Of a stretch of 47,317 bases of DNA, positions 1 to 9,022 are shown in pieces. This DNA is from Halothiobacillus sp. (GTDB lineage Bacteria; Pseudomonadota; Gammaproteobacteria; Halothiobacillales; Halothiobacillaceae). The stretch lies in NCBI GenBank assembly GCA_011389965.1, contig JAABTF010000016.1, positions 1 to 47,317 of the forward strand, in the 5' to 3' direction. The translations under genes were made by a program, and so were the position numbers. The first letter of the stretch is position 1. Every line of letters starts with the position of its first letter. The notes under the pieces are model-generated. The model was not told the DNA's origin and did no database searches. It saw only the letters and a program-made list of their open reading frames with translations.

Positions 1-204
1 GAGAAGGCGTTGGCCGAACTCGAGCAGATCGTGGCGCGCCTGGAACAAGGCGAGCAGAGCCTCGAGGCATCGCTCAAGGACTACGAACGCGGGGTCGAAC
101 TCGAGCGCCAGTGCCAGCAGGCTCTCGACGAGGCCGAACGCCGCGTCAACGCCATCAACGAGCGACCGTCGGACGACGCCCGTGACGAAAGCGCCCTGCT
201 CTGA
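1..204 (+). CDS. xseB: Exodeoxyribonuclease VII small subunit, 5' partial
   Basis: Small subunit of exonuclease VII, which degrades single-stranded DNA in the cytoplasm together with XseA. The reading frame is open from base 1 (residues Glu-Lys-Ala-Leu-Ala-Glu-Leu-Glu), the conserved start region of XseB, so only the first few codons lie outside the window. The TTG at 10 is an internal leucine, not the start. The visible 67 residues are charged, helical and coiled-coil-like, as in the family (about 70-80 aa). The stop overlaps the GTG start of ispA, matching the conserved xseB-ispA-dxs order. Confidence 0.9.
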   Translation, partial: EKALAELEQIVARLEQGEQSLEASLKDYERGVELERQCQQALDEAERRVNAINERPSDDARDESALL

Positions 205-1168
205 TCGTCGCCCCGTGAGCCTTCCCCCCCAACAGGACCTGCCATCACGACCCACCGGGTTCGACGACTGGCTGGCCGGCTTGCAGCGGGAATTCGAGAC
301 GCGCCTGCATGCCGCCCTCGAGCCCCTGTTGGACGACGCGCCGCCTCGGTTGCAGGAAGCGATTCGTTACGCCGCTCTCGATGGTGGCAAGCGCCTGCGC
401 CCGGCACTGGTCTTTCTGGGCACCCTCCAGGGTCACCCATGGCCGGACATCGCTGAGGCCCGATTTGATAGCCTCTGGTCGGCGGCCATCGCCGTGGAGC
501 TGATCCACGTCTATTCCCTGATCCATGACGACCTGCCGAGCATGGACGATGACGCCCTGCGTCGCGGCCGACCCACCGTGCATCGGGCGTTCGACGAGGC
601 AACGGCGATACTCGCCGGCGACGGTCTGCAGTCACTTGCCTTCGCCGCACTCGCGGATGCCCCCATAGACGCCGACACTCGGGGCCACTGGATACACGAA
701 CTCGCCCGGGCGGCCGGCCCGACCGGCATGGTGGGGGGGCAGTCGATCGACCTGTCCTTGGCCGGCGGCGGCCCGCGTGACCTGGCGGTACTGGCCGACC
801 TGCACGACCGCAAGACCGGCGCTCTGATACGAGCGGCGCTGGCGATGGGTGCCCGGTGGGCCGAACTGACGCCGCGTCAGGGTCGCCTGACCGACACCTT
901 CGGTCGGCTGTTGGGTCGCGCCTTCCAGATTCAGGACGACATCCTCGACGTCACCGGCTCGGCCGAGGCGCTGGGCAAGACGCCGGGCAAGGACCTGGCC
1001 GCGGACAAATGCTCCTATGTCACCGTCTCCGGCCTGGAAGGCGCCCGATCCGAGCTGAACGACACGGTCCGGTATGCCCATGCCGCGCTATGGGAACTGG
1101 CCACCCTTGGGGGCGAGAGCCAGGCGCTGAGCGGCTGCCTGGATTTCGTCATCCACCGCCAGCACTGA
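182..1168 (+). CDS. ispA: Farnesyl/geranyl diphosphate synthase (polyprenyl synthetase)
   Basis: Condenses isopentenyl diphosphate with allylic diphosphates to give farnesyl diphosphate, the precursor of quinone side chains and undecaprenyl phosphate. At 328 aa it is slightly longer than the usual 295-300 because of an N-terminal extension of about 25 residues. The first aspartate-rich motif (DDLPSMDDD) is at residues 116-124 and the second (QDDILD) at 251-256; the GKRLRP substrate-binding segment is near 69-74. The GTG start at 182 overlaps the end of xseB by 23 bases. A later start near the Thr-Gly-Phe-Asp-Asp-Trp segment is possible, because the extension looks poorly conserved. dxs follows after 3 bases, implying translational coupling. 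Confidence 0.93.
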   Translation: MTKAPCSDRRPVSLPPQQDLPSRPTGFDDWLAGLQREFETRLHAALEPLLDDAPPRLQEAIRYAALDGGKRLRPALVFLGTLQGHPWPDIAEARFDSLWSAAIAVELIHVYSLIHDDLPSMDDDALRRGRPTVHRAFDEATAILAGDGLQSLAFAALADAPIDADTRGHWIHELARAAGPTGMVGGQSIDLSLAGGGPRDLAVLADLHDRKTGALIRAALAMGARWAELTPRQGRLTDTFGRLLGRAFQIQDDILDVTGSAEALGKTPGKDLAADKCSYVTVSGLEGARSELNDTVRYAHAALWELATLGGESQALSGCLDFVIHRQH

Positions 1169-1171
1169 CCG

Positions 1172-3085
1172 ATGCCGCTCTCCTCTCGCCAGACGCATTT
1201 GCTTGACCTGATCGAGGGCCCCGCCGATCTGTGTGGCCTGTCTCGCCCTTCCCTGCACGCGCTCGCCGAAGAGATGCGCCAAGCACTGCTTGAACAGGTG
1301 GAGGCAACCGGAGGGCACCTCGCCGCGAACCTGGGCGTGGTCGAACTGACCCTCGCACTGCACCGGGTCTTCGACACGCCCGAGGACCGACTGATCTGGG
1401 ATGTCGGCCACCAGACCTACCTGCACAAGATGCTCACCGGACGCCGACAGTGGATGGCCCATCTGCGCCAGCGAGGTGGACCCGCCGGCTTTACGCGCCG
1501 GGCGGAGAGTCCGTTCGACCCCTTCGGGGCAGGGCATTCGAGCACCTCCATCAGTGCCGCTCTGGGCATGACGTTGGCCGCCGAACGCCAAGGCAGCACT
1601 CGGCGCACCGTGGCCATCATTGGCGACGGGGCAATGACCGCCGGGCAAGCCTTCGAGGCCCTCAATCACGCCGGCGACCGGCAAGCCAACCTGCTGGTGA
1701 TCCTGAACGACAACGAGATGAGCATCTCGCCGAATGTAGGTGCACTCAACCAGCATTTCACCCGCCTGCGCAGCAATCCCCTGATCGAACACCTGCGACA
1801 TTCCGGGCAAAGCGCATTGGCCCACGCCGGCCCCCTGGGGGAGTTGCTGGGTTCCACCCGGGCGAGTCTGCGAGACGGCATGCACCATCTGATGGGCACC
1901 AGCAGCCTGTTCGAGGAGCTGGGATTTCGTTACTACGGGCCGATCGATGGCCATGACCTCGACGCCCTGCTCGACACCCTGGGCAATCTGCGCGAGCAGA
2001 CCGGGCCCAGGCTACTGCACGTCGTCACCCGCAAGGGCCGCGGCTTCGAGCAGGCCGAACGCGATCCGGTGCGCTTTCATGGCGTGGCCCAGCGTGGCAT
2101 CAGCCAGGTGGTTGCCCCGGAAAAACAGCCCACCACCCCTCCCGCCGGTGACCCCACCTGGACCGAGGCCACCACCGACACCCTTCTGCGCCACGCCCTG
2201 GCTGACGAGCGTATTGTCGTTATCACCCCGGCCATGGTCGAGGGCTCCGGACTGAAGCCATTCCAGGAACGTCTCCCCGAACGACTCTACGATGTTGGGA
2301 TCGCCGAACAGCACGCAGTGACCTTGGCCGGCGGCCTGGCTTGCGAGGGCATGCGCCCCGTGGTGGCAATCTACTCGACATTCCTGCAGCGTGCCTGGGA
2401 CCAGGTGATCCACGACATCGCCCTGCAGGAGTTGCCGGTGACTTTCCTGGTCGACCGCGCCGGGCTGGTCGGTCCTGACGGACCCACCCATGCCGGGAGC
2501 TTCGACCTCTCACTGGGGATGAGCATTCCCAACCTGCAGTTGGCCGTCCCAGCCGACCGCCACGACCTCGACGCCGCCATGCGGGCAGCGATTGACCACG
2601 ACGGTCCGGTGATGATCCGCTACCCTCGTGATCGCTGCCCCGAAGATCTGGGCGGCCAACCACTCGGCGACGGGCCGCGCGCGCCACGGCTGCTGCGGGA
2701 AGCCAGCAACCCTGGCGGGAGCGCGCTGGTGATCGGCGTGGGTAGCATTGCCGCGCCCTTAGTGGCCGTCTGCGATGCACTGAATGCCACCCTGGTCGAT
2801 CTGCGCTGGGCCAAGCCACTGCCTATGGAAGCCCTCGGTGCACTCGCCGCGACACACGCGGCAGTGGTGACCGTCGAGGAAGGCAGCCGCATCGGTGGGG
2901 TGGGCGCAGAAATTCTGCTGCGGCTGGGCGAGTCCGGCCTCATGTGCCCCGCCCTGAGGATCGGCATCGAGGACCGATTCATCGAGCATGGCAGTCGCGC
3001 CGAGTGCCTGGCGGACACCGGACTTGATTCTCGGTCGCTGACCGATAATATCGCCGCATTCGTAGACAAGGTGACCAAAAAATGA
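1172..3085 (+). CDS. dxs: 1-deoxy-D-xylulose-5-phosphate synthase
   Basis: Thiamine-diphosphate enzyme that joins pyruvate and glyceraldehyde 3-phosphate, the first step of the MEP isoprenoid pathway. The 637 aa are close to the family length (about 620). The thiamine-binding motif begins at the GDGAMTAGQ segment (residues about 152-160) and closes with the LNDN segment near 177-180. The transketolase-like pyrimidine domain carries DVGIAEQHAV near residue 376, followed by the conserved PIDGHD segment upstream in the first half. The start lies 3 bases after the ispA stop and has no good Shine-Dalgarno sequence, so translation probably depends on coupling. Its last codons overlap queD in an ATGA arrangement. 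Confidence 0.96.
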   Translation: MPLSSRQTHLLDLIEGPADLCGLSRPSLHALAEEMRQALLEQVEATGGHLAANLGVVELTLALHRVFDTPEDRLIWDVGHQTYLHKMLTGRRQWMAHLRQRGGPAGFTRRAESPFDPFGAGHSSTSISAALGMTLAAERQGSTRRTVAIIGDGAMTAGQAFEALNHAGDRQANLLVILNDNEMSISPNVGALNQHFTRLRSNPLIEHLRHSGQSALAHAGPLGELLGSTRASLRDGMHHLMGTSSLFEELGFRYYGPIDGHDLDALLDTLGNLREQTGPRLLHVVTRKGRGFEQAERDPVRFHGVAQRGISQVVAPEKQPTTPPAGDPTWTEATTDTLLRHALADERIVVITPAMVEGSGLKPFQERLPERLYDVGIAEQHAVTLAGGLACEGMRPVVAIYSTFLQRAWDQVIHDIALQELPVTFLVDRAGLVGPDGPTHAGSFDLSLGMSIPNLQLAVPADRHDLDAAMRAAIDHDGPVMIRYPRDRCPEDLGGQPLGDGPRAPRLLREASNPGGSALVIGVGSIAAPLVAVCDALNATLVDLRWAKPLPMEALGALAATHAAVVTVEEGSRIGGVGAEILLRLGESGLMCPALRIGIEDRFIEHGSRAECLADTGLDSRSLTDNIAAFVDKVTKK

Positions 3086-3483
3086 CCACCCAGTCCCAAC
3101 TGCCCAGCGGGGGAAGCTACACCCTGACCACGGAGGTGGAGTTTGCCGCCGCCCACCGATTGCATGGCTACGACGGCAACTGTGCCCGGCTGCATGGCCA
3201 CAACTGGCGCGTGGTGATTGAAGTCACCGGCAACCGGCTGGACTCGGTGGGCATGGTGGTGGACTTCAAGGTCATCCGCCGCGAAGCGCGGGAAATCGCC
3301 AAGCGCCTGGACCACGCCTATCTCAACGAGATTGCACCCTTCGATGCGGCCAACCCCACCGCCGAGAATCTGGCCGCCTATTTCCACCAGGAACTGGCCG
3401 GCCCATTCAACACGGCTGACTACCATATCTCGGCGGTCACCGTCTGGGAGAACGCCCGTTCGGCGGTCACCTATCGCCCTTGA
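3082..3483 (+). CDS. queD: 6-carboxytetrahydropterin synthase / 6-pyruvoyl-tetrahydropterin synthase family (QueD)
   Basis: Converts dihydroneopterin triphosphate to 6-carboxy-tetrahydropterin in queuosine/7-deazaguanine synthesis. The 133 aa fit the family. The zinc histidines appear as H25 (AAHRLH) and H38 and H40 (LHGHNW), with a catalytic-type Cys34 between them and an NPTAENLA segment near residue 93, all family signatures. It overlaps the dxs stop in ATGA, so it probably belongs to the xseB-ispA-dxs transcript. The next gene is folE2, whose product is the QueD substrate, which supports the queuosine role over a eukaryote-type biopterin role. Confidence 0.88.
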   Translation: MTTQSQLPSGGSYTLTTEVEFAAAHRLHGYDGNCARLHGHNWRVVIEVTGNRLDSVGMVVDFKVIRREAREIAKRLDHAYLNEIAPFDAANPTAENLAAYFHQELAGPFNTADYHISAVTVWENARSAVTYRP

Positions 3484-3522
3484 GTGGGTCGCCGCATCCG
3501 GCGGAAGGCCGGCGACCGACGT

Positions 3523-3535
3523 GCTAGAGTCTAGC
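3523..3535. promoter_or_regulatory. 13-bp palindrome upstream of folE2
   Basis: The sequence gctaga-g-tctagc is a perfect inverted repeat with a one-base centre, about 60 bases before the folE2 start. A second short hairpin (ggccgg-aga-ccggcc, 3544-3558) follows. Either could be an operator or a 5' UTR structure. It does not look like the usual GTTATA-type Zur box. Function not known. Confidence 0.25.
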
Positions 3536-3596
3536 GTCCCATCGGCCGGAGACCGGCCATATCCGCGAATCCAACCCTCTGCTAAAGAAACGCCTC

Positions 3597-4385
3597 ATGA
3601 ACAGCCACGAAATGCCCGACATCCAGTCCAGCCATGATGCGCGCGACATCGCCATCGATCAGGTGGGCATCAAGGCCATCCGCCACCCGATGACCCTGGT
3701 GGACGGCGGTCAGGAATCCAGCAGCGTCGCCGAGTGCCAGCTCACAGTCGGCCTGCCCGCGGACCAGAAAGGTACCCACATGTCGCGCTTCATCGCGCTG
3801 CTCAATGAAGAGCCCCTGCGGTTATCCGTCGCCGGCATGGACGAATGGACTCAGGCGATGGTCGAACGACTCGAGGCGGTTTCGGGCGAAGCGCATTTCA
3901 GCTTTCCCTATTTTCTGGCCAAGGACGCGCCCGTGAGCGGTCAGGCTGCCATGATGGACTACGACGTCACGCTGCGAGGGCATGTCGAACATGGCCGAGC
4001 CCGCACCTCCCTGAAGCTGGTGATCCCGGTCACTAGTCTGTGTCCCTGTTCCAAGGAGATCTCGGCCTACGGTGCCCACAACCAGCGTTCCCACATCACC
4101 GTCGAAGCGGATGTCAGCGACCGGAACCTGTCGCTGCACGACCTGATCACGGCCGTGGAGGCACAGGGCTCCTGCCCGCTGTGGGGACTGCTCAAGCGAC
4201 CGGACGAGAAGTACATCACCGAGTACGCCTTCGACAATCCCAAGTTCGTCGAGGACATGGTGCGCGACGTGGCCAATGCGCTCGAGGATTATCCGGGCCT
4301 GAACGGCTTTTCGATCAGCGTCGAGAACTTCGAGTCGATCCATAACCATTCGGCCTGGGCCGTGATCAATCGCCCGGCACGCTGA
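3597..4385 (+). CDS. folE2: GTP cyclohydrolase FolE2 (type IB)
   Basis: Converts GTP to dihydroneopterin triphosphate, the shared precursor of tetrahydrofolate and queuosine. At 262 aa it has the type IB signatures: the GTHMSRF segment near residues 59-65 and the active-site Cys149 in SLCPCSKE. It is unrelated in sequence to the zinc enzyme FolE. FolE2 can work with metals other than zinc, and in several bacteria it is induced on zinc limitation; no clear Zur site is visible here. The start is ATG with a weak purine stretch upstream; Met6 is an alternative. It lies 113 bases after queD on the same strand, so a role in queuosine supply is likely. No other folE copy can be judged from this window. 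Confidence 0.92.
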   Translation: MNSHEMPDIQSSHDARDIAIDQVGIKAIRHPMTLVDGGQESSSVAECQLTVGLPADQKGTHMSRFIALLNEEPLRLSVAGMDEWTQAMVERLEAVSGEAHFSFPYFLAKDAPVSGQAAMMDYDVTLRGHVEHGRARTSLKLVIPVTSLCPCSKEISAYGAHNQRSHITVEADVSDRNLSLHDLITAVEAQGSCPLWGLLKRPDEKYITEYAFDNPKFVEDMVRDVANALEDYPGLNGFSISVENFESIHNHSAWAVINRPAR

Positions 4386-4433
4386 CCCTGCGACCGTCTA
4401 ATCAAAGACTCCAGATAATTTAAAGACACAAAT

Positions 4434-4470
4434 AAAGAGGGCCTCGTCGTCACGACGAGGCCCTCTTTTT
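4434..4470. terminator. Bidirectional rho-independent terminator
   Basis: A 16-bp perfect stem (left arm from 4434, right arm to 4468) with a 3-base loop sits between convergent folE2 and bamC. It has a T run on the + strand (to 4470) and a matching A run on the left side, so it can end transcripts from both directions. Confidence 0.9.
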
Positions 4471-4516
4471 GTCGCCATCCATTGGGCGGGCGCCCGGCTG
4501 GACTCACCGTACCGGG

Positions 4517-5629
4517 TCACTCCAGTTCGGTGTTGAGCCTGGAAAGCACGACGCTGCGATCCTGGGGCAGGCTACCCCCGGCGACATTGATCCGCTCGAT
4601 GCGGATATCAGTGCCGCCATCGCGGCGCGGCTGCACTTCCAGGGTCAGGTGCAGGGTCATGTCGGCATCCTTGTCGATGGTCACGCCGCGCATCACGATC
4701 CCCTCGTACAGGGCCTGCGGGTAGTCGTGGCGCACCTCGATCTCGCCAGATTCCTCGTCGCGGGAGACGGGGTCGAAATTCAGGCGATCCAACGCCAGTC
4801 CCAGCCGGTTCCAGACGCGCGGGAACGACTGGCTCACCTGGATGTAACGATCTTCGGGCTCGTCGCCGCTGATCACCTTGGCGCGTGATGTGAACTTGCT
4901 GCTCAACATCTGGCGCGACTCCTCGGCGCTCTCGCCCGAAAGGTAGGCGGCCAGTCGCGACATGGTCTCGGCCGTGAGTGCCGAATCATCCGCCGCATTG
5001 CTGTATTTGAAGGTGGTGTTCTCGTCACCCGGCACCAGTGGCTCGTCGCCAGTGAGTTCCCGCTTCTGGGCGGTGACGAACACCAGCGTTTGATCGTCGG
5101 TCTCGCCCCGCTCGATACGCACGCGCACCTTTTCGATGTGATCCGGCTTGAACAGAGTGTCCTGGGCGATCTTGAGGAAGCTCATGATGGAGAAGCCCGT
5201 GCCGTCGCCGCTGGCCACGCCGGTCCAGTCGGTCTCGATCAAGCCGACGTTGGGCTCCTGACGGCGAATCGTGTAGCCCTCTTCTCGCAGAAAGCCCTGC
5301 AGCTTGGGCCAGACCGAATCCGGATCGGCGTCCACGGCCAAGTAGCGACTGCCCGGCTCTCCCACCACGCGGATATTCGTGCCGGTTTCCAGCACCCCGC
5401 CTGACTGATTCTGGGCCATTTTCTCCGCACGGGCCGAGGCGATCTGCGGCAGGGCCACGGACCCGCCGGCTGCCGGACCGGAGAATGCCGGCGGCACCTC
5501 CAATTGAGCGGCCCGATCAACCTCGCGGTCATCACCGCCGAAGAACGGAACGCTGGAGCAGCCACTGATCGCGCCGGTGGCCGCGAGAGCCGCCAAGGTC
5601 AGCATCCGGGAGGGGGTGGGGTATCGCAT
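4517..5629 (-). CDS. bamC: Outer membrane protein assembly factor BamC (lipoprotein)
   Basis: Lipoprotein of the BAM complex that inserts beta-barrel proteins into the outer membrane. The start chosen (ATG at 5629, 370 aa) gives a clean lipoprotein signal with a lipobox ending Ile-Ser-Gly-Cys at residues 21-24. The longer frame to 5683 would add 18 residues and overlap dapA. After the lipid anchor comes a proline-rich linker and then two helix-grip type segments, each beginning with a conserved tryptophan-rich stretch (VWPKLQGFL near 104 and VWNRLGLAL near 270). Its position 35 bases after dapA repeats the dapA-nlpB (bamC) order of E. coli, which supports the call in a family with weak sequence conservation. 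Confidence 0.85.
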   Translation of the reverse strand: MRYPTPSRMLTLAALAATGAISGCSSVPFFGGDDREVDRAAQLEVPPAFSGPAAGGSVALPQIASARAEKMAQNQSGGVLETGTNIRVVGEPGSRYLAVDADPDSVWPKLQGFLREEGYTIRRQEPNVGLIETDWTGVASGDGTGFSIMSFLKIAQDTLFKPDHIEKVRVRIERGETDDQTLVFVTAQKRELTGDEPLVPGDENTTFKYSNAADDSALTAETMSRLAAYLSGESAEESRQMLSSKFTSRAKVISGDEPEDRYIQVSQSFPRVWNRLGLALDRLNFDPVSRDEESGEIEVRHDYPQALYEGIVMRGVTIDKDADMTLHLTLEVQPRRDGGTDIRIERINVAGGSLPQDRSVVLSRLNTELE

Positions 5630-5664
5630 ACCTGTTAAGTTCCAGTGTGTCTTGAATGAATGGC

Positions 5665-6561
5665 TCAGGCCGGCTGCAGGCAACCGGCCTCGTCAAGCGC
5701 CTGCTCCAACCCGGCCTGGCAGAACTCGGCCAGCGGGGTCAGCGGCAAGCGCAGCGTCGGTCCGATCAGGCCCATGCGGTGCAGGGCCCACTTGACCGGA
5801 ATCGGGTTGGTCTGACAGAAGAGTTCGCGATGCAGGGGGGCCAGCTGCCCATCGAGCCTGTCGGTCGCCTCGACATCCTTGGCCAAGGCGGCCTCGGCCA
5901 TTTTAGCCATCAGGGCCGGAGCGGCGTTCGCGGTCACCGAAATGCTGCCCTGCCCACCCGAGAGCATGCAGGCCGCGCCCAGGTTGTCCTCGCCGCTGTA
6001 AACGGCAAAGCCCTCGGGTCGGCGACTCATCAGGTCGCGCATGCGCTCGATCGACCCGGTGGCCTCCTTGATACCGGCAATCCTGGGATGCTGAGCCAGG
6101 GAGAGGGTGGTCTCGGGGGCCATGTCCACGGCCGTGCGACCGGGCACATTGTAGAGAATCATGGGCAGGTCGACCGCATCCGCGATGGTGCGGAAGTGTT
6201 GCTCCAGACCTTCCTGCGTCGGTTTGTTGTAGTAAGGCGTCACGGAAAGGTGGGCATCGGCACCGGCCGAATGCGCGCCTCGCGCCAACGCCAGGGCCTC
6301 GCGCGTGGAATTGGCCCCGGTCCCGGCGATCACCGGCAGACGACCGGCGGCCAGATCCACCGTGGCGCGGATCACGGCAATGTGCTCCTCGTAGTCGAGA
6401 GTCGCCGATTCGCCGGTGGTGCCTACCGCGACGATCGCGTGTGTGCCCGCAGCGACATGCCACTCGATCAGGCGTTTAAGACCGACATAATCCACTGCGC
6501 CGTCTTCATGCAATGGGGTGACCAGAGCCACCATGCTGCCGGTAATCGTATTCGCCGCCAT
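5665..6561 (-). CDS. dapA: 4-hydroxy-tetrahydrodipicolinate synthase
   Basis: Condenses pyruvate with aspartate semialdehyde, the first committed step of lysine and diaminopimelate synthesis. With the ATG at 6561 (GAGG just upstream) the protein is 298 aa, the family norm. The Schiff-base lysine is K165 (AGIKEATGS), the proton-relay tyrosine Y137 (ILYNVPGR), and the threonine pair T48-T49 (VGTTGES). The 31 extra residues of the longer open frame are arginine-rich and not conserved, so I leave them out. It is the first gene of a dapA-bamC operon. Confidence 0.96.
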   Translation of the reverse strand: MAANTITGSMVALVTPLHEDGAVDYVGLKRLIEWHVAAGTHAIVAVGTTGESATLDYEEHIAVIRATVDLAAGRLPVIAGTGANSTREALALARGAHSAGADAHLSVTPYYNKPTQEGLEQHFRTIADAVDLPMILYNVPGRTAVDMAPETTLSLAQHPRIAGIKEATGSIERMRDLMSRRPEGFAVYSGEDNLGAACMLSGGQGSISVTANAAPALMAKMAEAALAKDVEATDRLDGQLAPLHRELFCQTNPIPVKWALHRMGLIGPTLRLPLTPLAEFCQAGLEQALDEAGCLQPA

Positions 6562-6641
6562 GTCGCCTCGCGTGCTTTTGCGCTGAAGGAGTGGGTCGTG
6601 ACCCGCCCTGCCCGCCGGGCGTGGCAGGACCACAATCTTGC

Positions 6642-6671
6642 ATAGTAACGGCAAGGATCAATCAGAGACAA
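6642..6671 (-). promoter_or_regulatory. Candidate sigma-70 promoter for dapA-bamC
   Basis: On the - strand a -35 like TTGTCT (6666-6671) is separated by 18 bases from a -10 like TACTAT (6642-6647), which would give a 5' UTR of about 75 bases before dapA. The prediction is by eye only. Confidence 0.35.
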
Positions 6672-6824
6672 GCCGCATCCGCTCGGGGCCAGCCGGGCCA
6701 CGAACTTCGCCACCACGCCGCGGTGAGCGACTGCTATATTGGGTTCATTCGTTCTCGACCGGCCCGAACCTATCGGCAGCCGGGTCATCAACAAGTCATC
6801 CGCCAACGGTTATCTCTACCAGCC

Positions 6825-7325
6825 ATGAGCATGAATACCAGCCCCAACCACAAGACCCAGCCCGGCCCGCGAGAGGGCGATCCGGCTCCCGCCTTCAAGG
6901 GACGTACAACCGAAGGGCACATTCTTTCCCTTGCCGACTTCGCCGGCCATCCCGTGGTGCTGTACTTCTATCCGCGCGACAACACGCCGGGCTGCACCAC
7001 GGAGGCGCGTGACTTTCAGGCCAACCTGCCGGCGTTCGAGTCGCTCGGCGCCCGGATAGTGGGCGTGTCCAATGACGATGCGACCAGTCATCGCAAGTTC
7101 TGTGACAAACAGGGCTTGAGCTTTCCCTTGATCGCCGACACCGATCGCACGGTCAGCCACGCCTTCGACGTGCTGCGCATGAAGAACATGTTCGGCAAGC
7201 GCTTCGAGGGCATCGAGCGCAGCACTTTCCTGATCGATGGCGATGGCGTGGTCCGCCGAGCCTGGCGTAAGGTCAATGTGCCCGGGCACATCGACGAGGT
7301 ACTCGGCGCCCTGAGGAATCTCTAA
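6825..7325 (+). CDS. bcp: Thiol peroxidase of the BCP/PrxQ peroxiredoxin family
   Basis: Reduces hydrogen peroxide and organic hydroperoxides in the cytoplasm with thiols. The start is taken at ATG 6825 (166 aa); the open frame upstream is not conserved, and no strong Shine-Dalgarno is seen. The peroxidatic Cys57 is in the NTPGCTTE motif, with the RDNTPG and FYPRD surroundings typical of PrxQ. The second cysteine expected five residues later in E. coli Bcp is absent (Arg62). Another cysteine, C93 in KFCDKQG, is the only other one, so this is either a one-Cys enzyme or one resolving through C93. It stands alone, divergent from dapA. Confidence 0.9.
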   Translation: MSMNTSPNHKTQPGPREGDPAPAFKGRTTEGHILSLADFAGHPVVLYFYPRDNTPGCTTEARDFQANLPAFESLGARIVGVSNDDATSHRKFCDKQGLSFPLIADTDRTVSHAFDVLRMKNMFGKRFEGIERSTFLIDGDGVVRRAWRKVNVPGHIDEVLGALRNL

Positions 7326-7424
7326 AGCCGTGGGTGGTATAGAAACGGCACCCATACACCATGCGCCATCGCGTAGCCCCCAGCCAGTGGGCGGGGGCCA
7401 TCAACAAGGGGAAACCGCGCACCG

Positions 7425-8849
7425 ATGATCGTTCAGAACCGCCAAAATCGCTGCCTGTTCGTGCTCGACACCAATGTCCTGATGCACGATCCCACCGCAC
7501 TCTATCGCTTCATGGAGCACGACATCTACCTGCCGATGATCGTGCTCGAAGAACTGGATGCCGGCAAGAAGGGGCAGTCGGAGACCGCCCGAAACGTTCG
7601 CCAGGTGAGCCGCTTCCTCGACGAGATGCTTACCGATGTCGACATCGACACCATCGACGAGGGCCTGGCCATCCACAGCGTCCTCAAGGAACGCGGGGAG
7701 CACACCGGCACCCCCACTGGCCGGCTGTACCTGCAAACCCGTGAAGAAAAGGGTGGCCTGCCGATCACCCTTCCCGGCAACCAGGCAGACAACCAGATCC
7801 TGGGCATCACGCTCGCCTTGAAGGAGAAGGTCGCGGACCGCAAGGTAATCCTGGTCTCCAAGGACATCAACCTGCGCATCAAGGCCACGGCGGTGGGCCT
7901 GCGGGCCGAGGATTACCATAACGACCAGGTCCTCGACGACGTCTCGCTGCTGCACACGGGCCACGAAGCCCTGCCGCCGGCATTCTGGGAGAGCCATGCC
8001 GACTCACTGGAGTCCTGGCAGGAAGAGGGCCGGTCGTTTTATCGGATCAAGGGGGCGGATACCGAAGAGTGGTACCCGAATCTCTACCTGCATCTTCAGG
8101 ACCCCGCGCCGTTTTCGGCGGTGGTCCGCCGAATCGACGCGGACGAGACCACCGTCCTCGAAAGCATCACCAACTACCAGCAGAATCGGCACTCGGTCTG
8201 GGGTGTGACGGCGCGAAACCCCGAACAGAGCTTCGCTCTCAATGCCCTGATGGACCCGGATGTCGACTTCGTCAGCCTGCTGGGCCAGGCCGGCACCGGC
8301 AAGACCCTCCTGACCCTGGCCGCGGCGCTGACCCAGACGCTGGATCAGAAGGCGTTCAGCGAGATAATCATGACGCGGGTGACCATCCCCGTCGGCGAGG
8401 ACATCGGTTTCCTCCCCGGCACGGAGGAAGAAAAGATGACTCCGTGGATGGGTGCATTGATGGACAACCTCGAAGTGCTGGCCGACACCGACGGCGGTGG
8501 CGGGTCCTGGGAGCGAGCGGCCACCAACGACCTGCTGCAGTCGCGCATCAAGGTCCGCTCCCTGAACTTCATGCGAGGCCGGACCTTCCAGAACAAGTTC
8601 ATCATCATCGACGAGGCCCAGAACCTCACGGCAAAGCAGATGAAAACGCTGATCACCCGCGCCGGGCCGGGCACCAAGATGGTCTGCCTGGGGAATATTG
8701 CGCAGATCGACACCCCTTACCTGACCGAGACCACTTCGGGATTGACCTTCGTGGTTGACCGCTTCCGCGGCTGGCCACACGGTGCCCACGTCACTCTCAC
8801 CCGCGGGGAGCGCTCTCGCCTGGCCGAATTCGCCGCCGAGGTGCTCTGA
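7425..8849 (+). CDS. PIN domain fused to PhoH-type ATPase
   Basis: 474 aa. Residues about 9-150 form a PIN ribonuclease-like domain, with acidic residues expected for metal binding at D15 (LDTNVLMHD), E42/E43, D122 and D147. Residues about 260-474 form a PhoH ATPase with Walker A GQAGTGKT (287-294) and Walker B IIIDEAQ (392-398). This is the PhoH2 architecture, described in some bacteria as an RNA helicase/ribonuclease. Many gammaproteobacteria carry it as a housekeeping gene distinct from the PhoH-YbeZ form, which lacks the PIN domain. The ATG at 7425 has AAGGGG about 12 bases upstream. It starts 99 bases after the peroxiredoxin gene on the same strand. The cellular substrate is unknown. Confidence 0.9.
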   Translation: MIVQNRQNRCLFVLDTNVLMHDPTALYRFMEHDIYLPMIVLEELDAGKKGQSETARNVRQVSRFLDEMLTDVDIDTIDEGLAIHSVLKERGEHTGTPTGRLYLQTREEKGGLPITLPGNQADNQILGITLALKEKVADRKVILVSKDINLRIKATAVGLRAEDYHNDQVLDDVSLLHTGHEALPPAFWESHADSLESWQEEGRSFYRIKGADTEEWYPNLYLHLQDPAPFSAVVRRIDADETTVLESITNYQQNRHSVWGVTARNPEQSFALNALMDPDVDFVSLLGQAGTGKTLLTLAAALTQTLDQKAFSEIIMTRVTIPVGEDIGFLPGTEEEKMTPWMGALMDNLEVLADTDGGGGSWERAATNDLLQSRIKVRSLNFMRGRTFQNKFIIIDEAQNLTAKQMKTLITRAGPGTKMVCLGNIAQIDTPYLTETTSGLTFVVDRFRGWPHGAHVTLTRGERSRLAEFAAEVL

Positions 8850-8859
8850 CGTGACGGCA

Positions 8860-8888
8860 CCGCCGCGCCAGGCCGCTCAGCGCGGCGG
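8860..8888 (+). other. GC-rich hairpin after phoH
   Basis: A 9-bp perfect stem (ccgccgcgc / gcgcggcgg) with an 11-base loop starts 10 bases after the PhoH stop. It lacks a T tract, so it may act as a 3' end stabiliser or a rho-assisted stop rather than a classical terminator. Confidence 0.3.
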
Positions 8889-9022
8889 ATCAGTAGCCTT
8901 GGTAGCCATCCATGGCCAGATTAAGCACCTTTATCAGAGGTAAATTAATCAAGTTTGTAAGCATGTACTAATGCGCAGATAATCCAAGCGTTCGAATCCA
9001 AATCCTCAAAGAGAGAGTCACC

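Noticed and set aside
3484-3596. Zur box before folE2
   Set aside because: No match to the usual Zur inverted repeat; only an unrelated short palindrome is found.
5656-6645. 329-codon + strand frame antisense to dapA
   Set aside because: dapA on the - strand has all catalytic residues.
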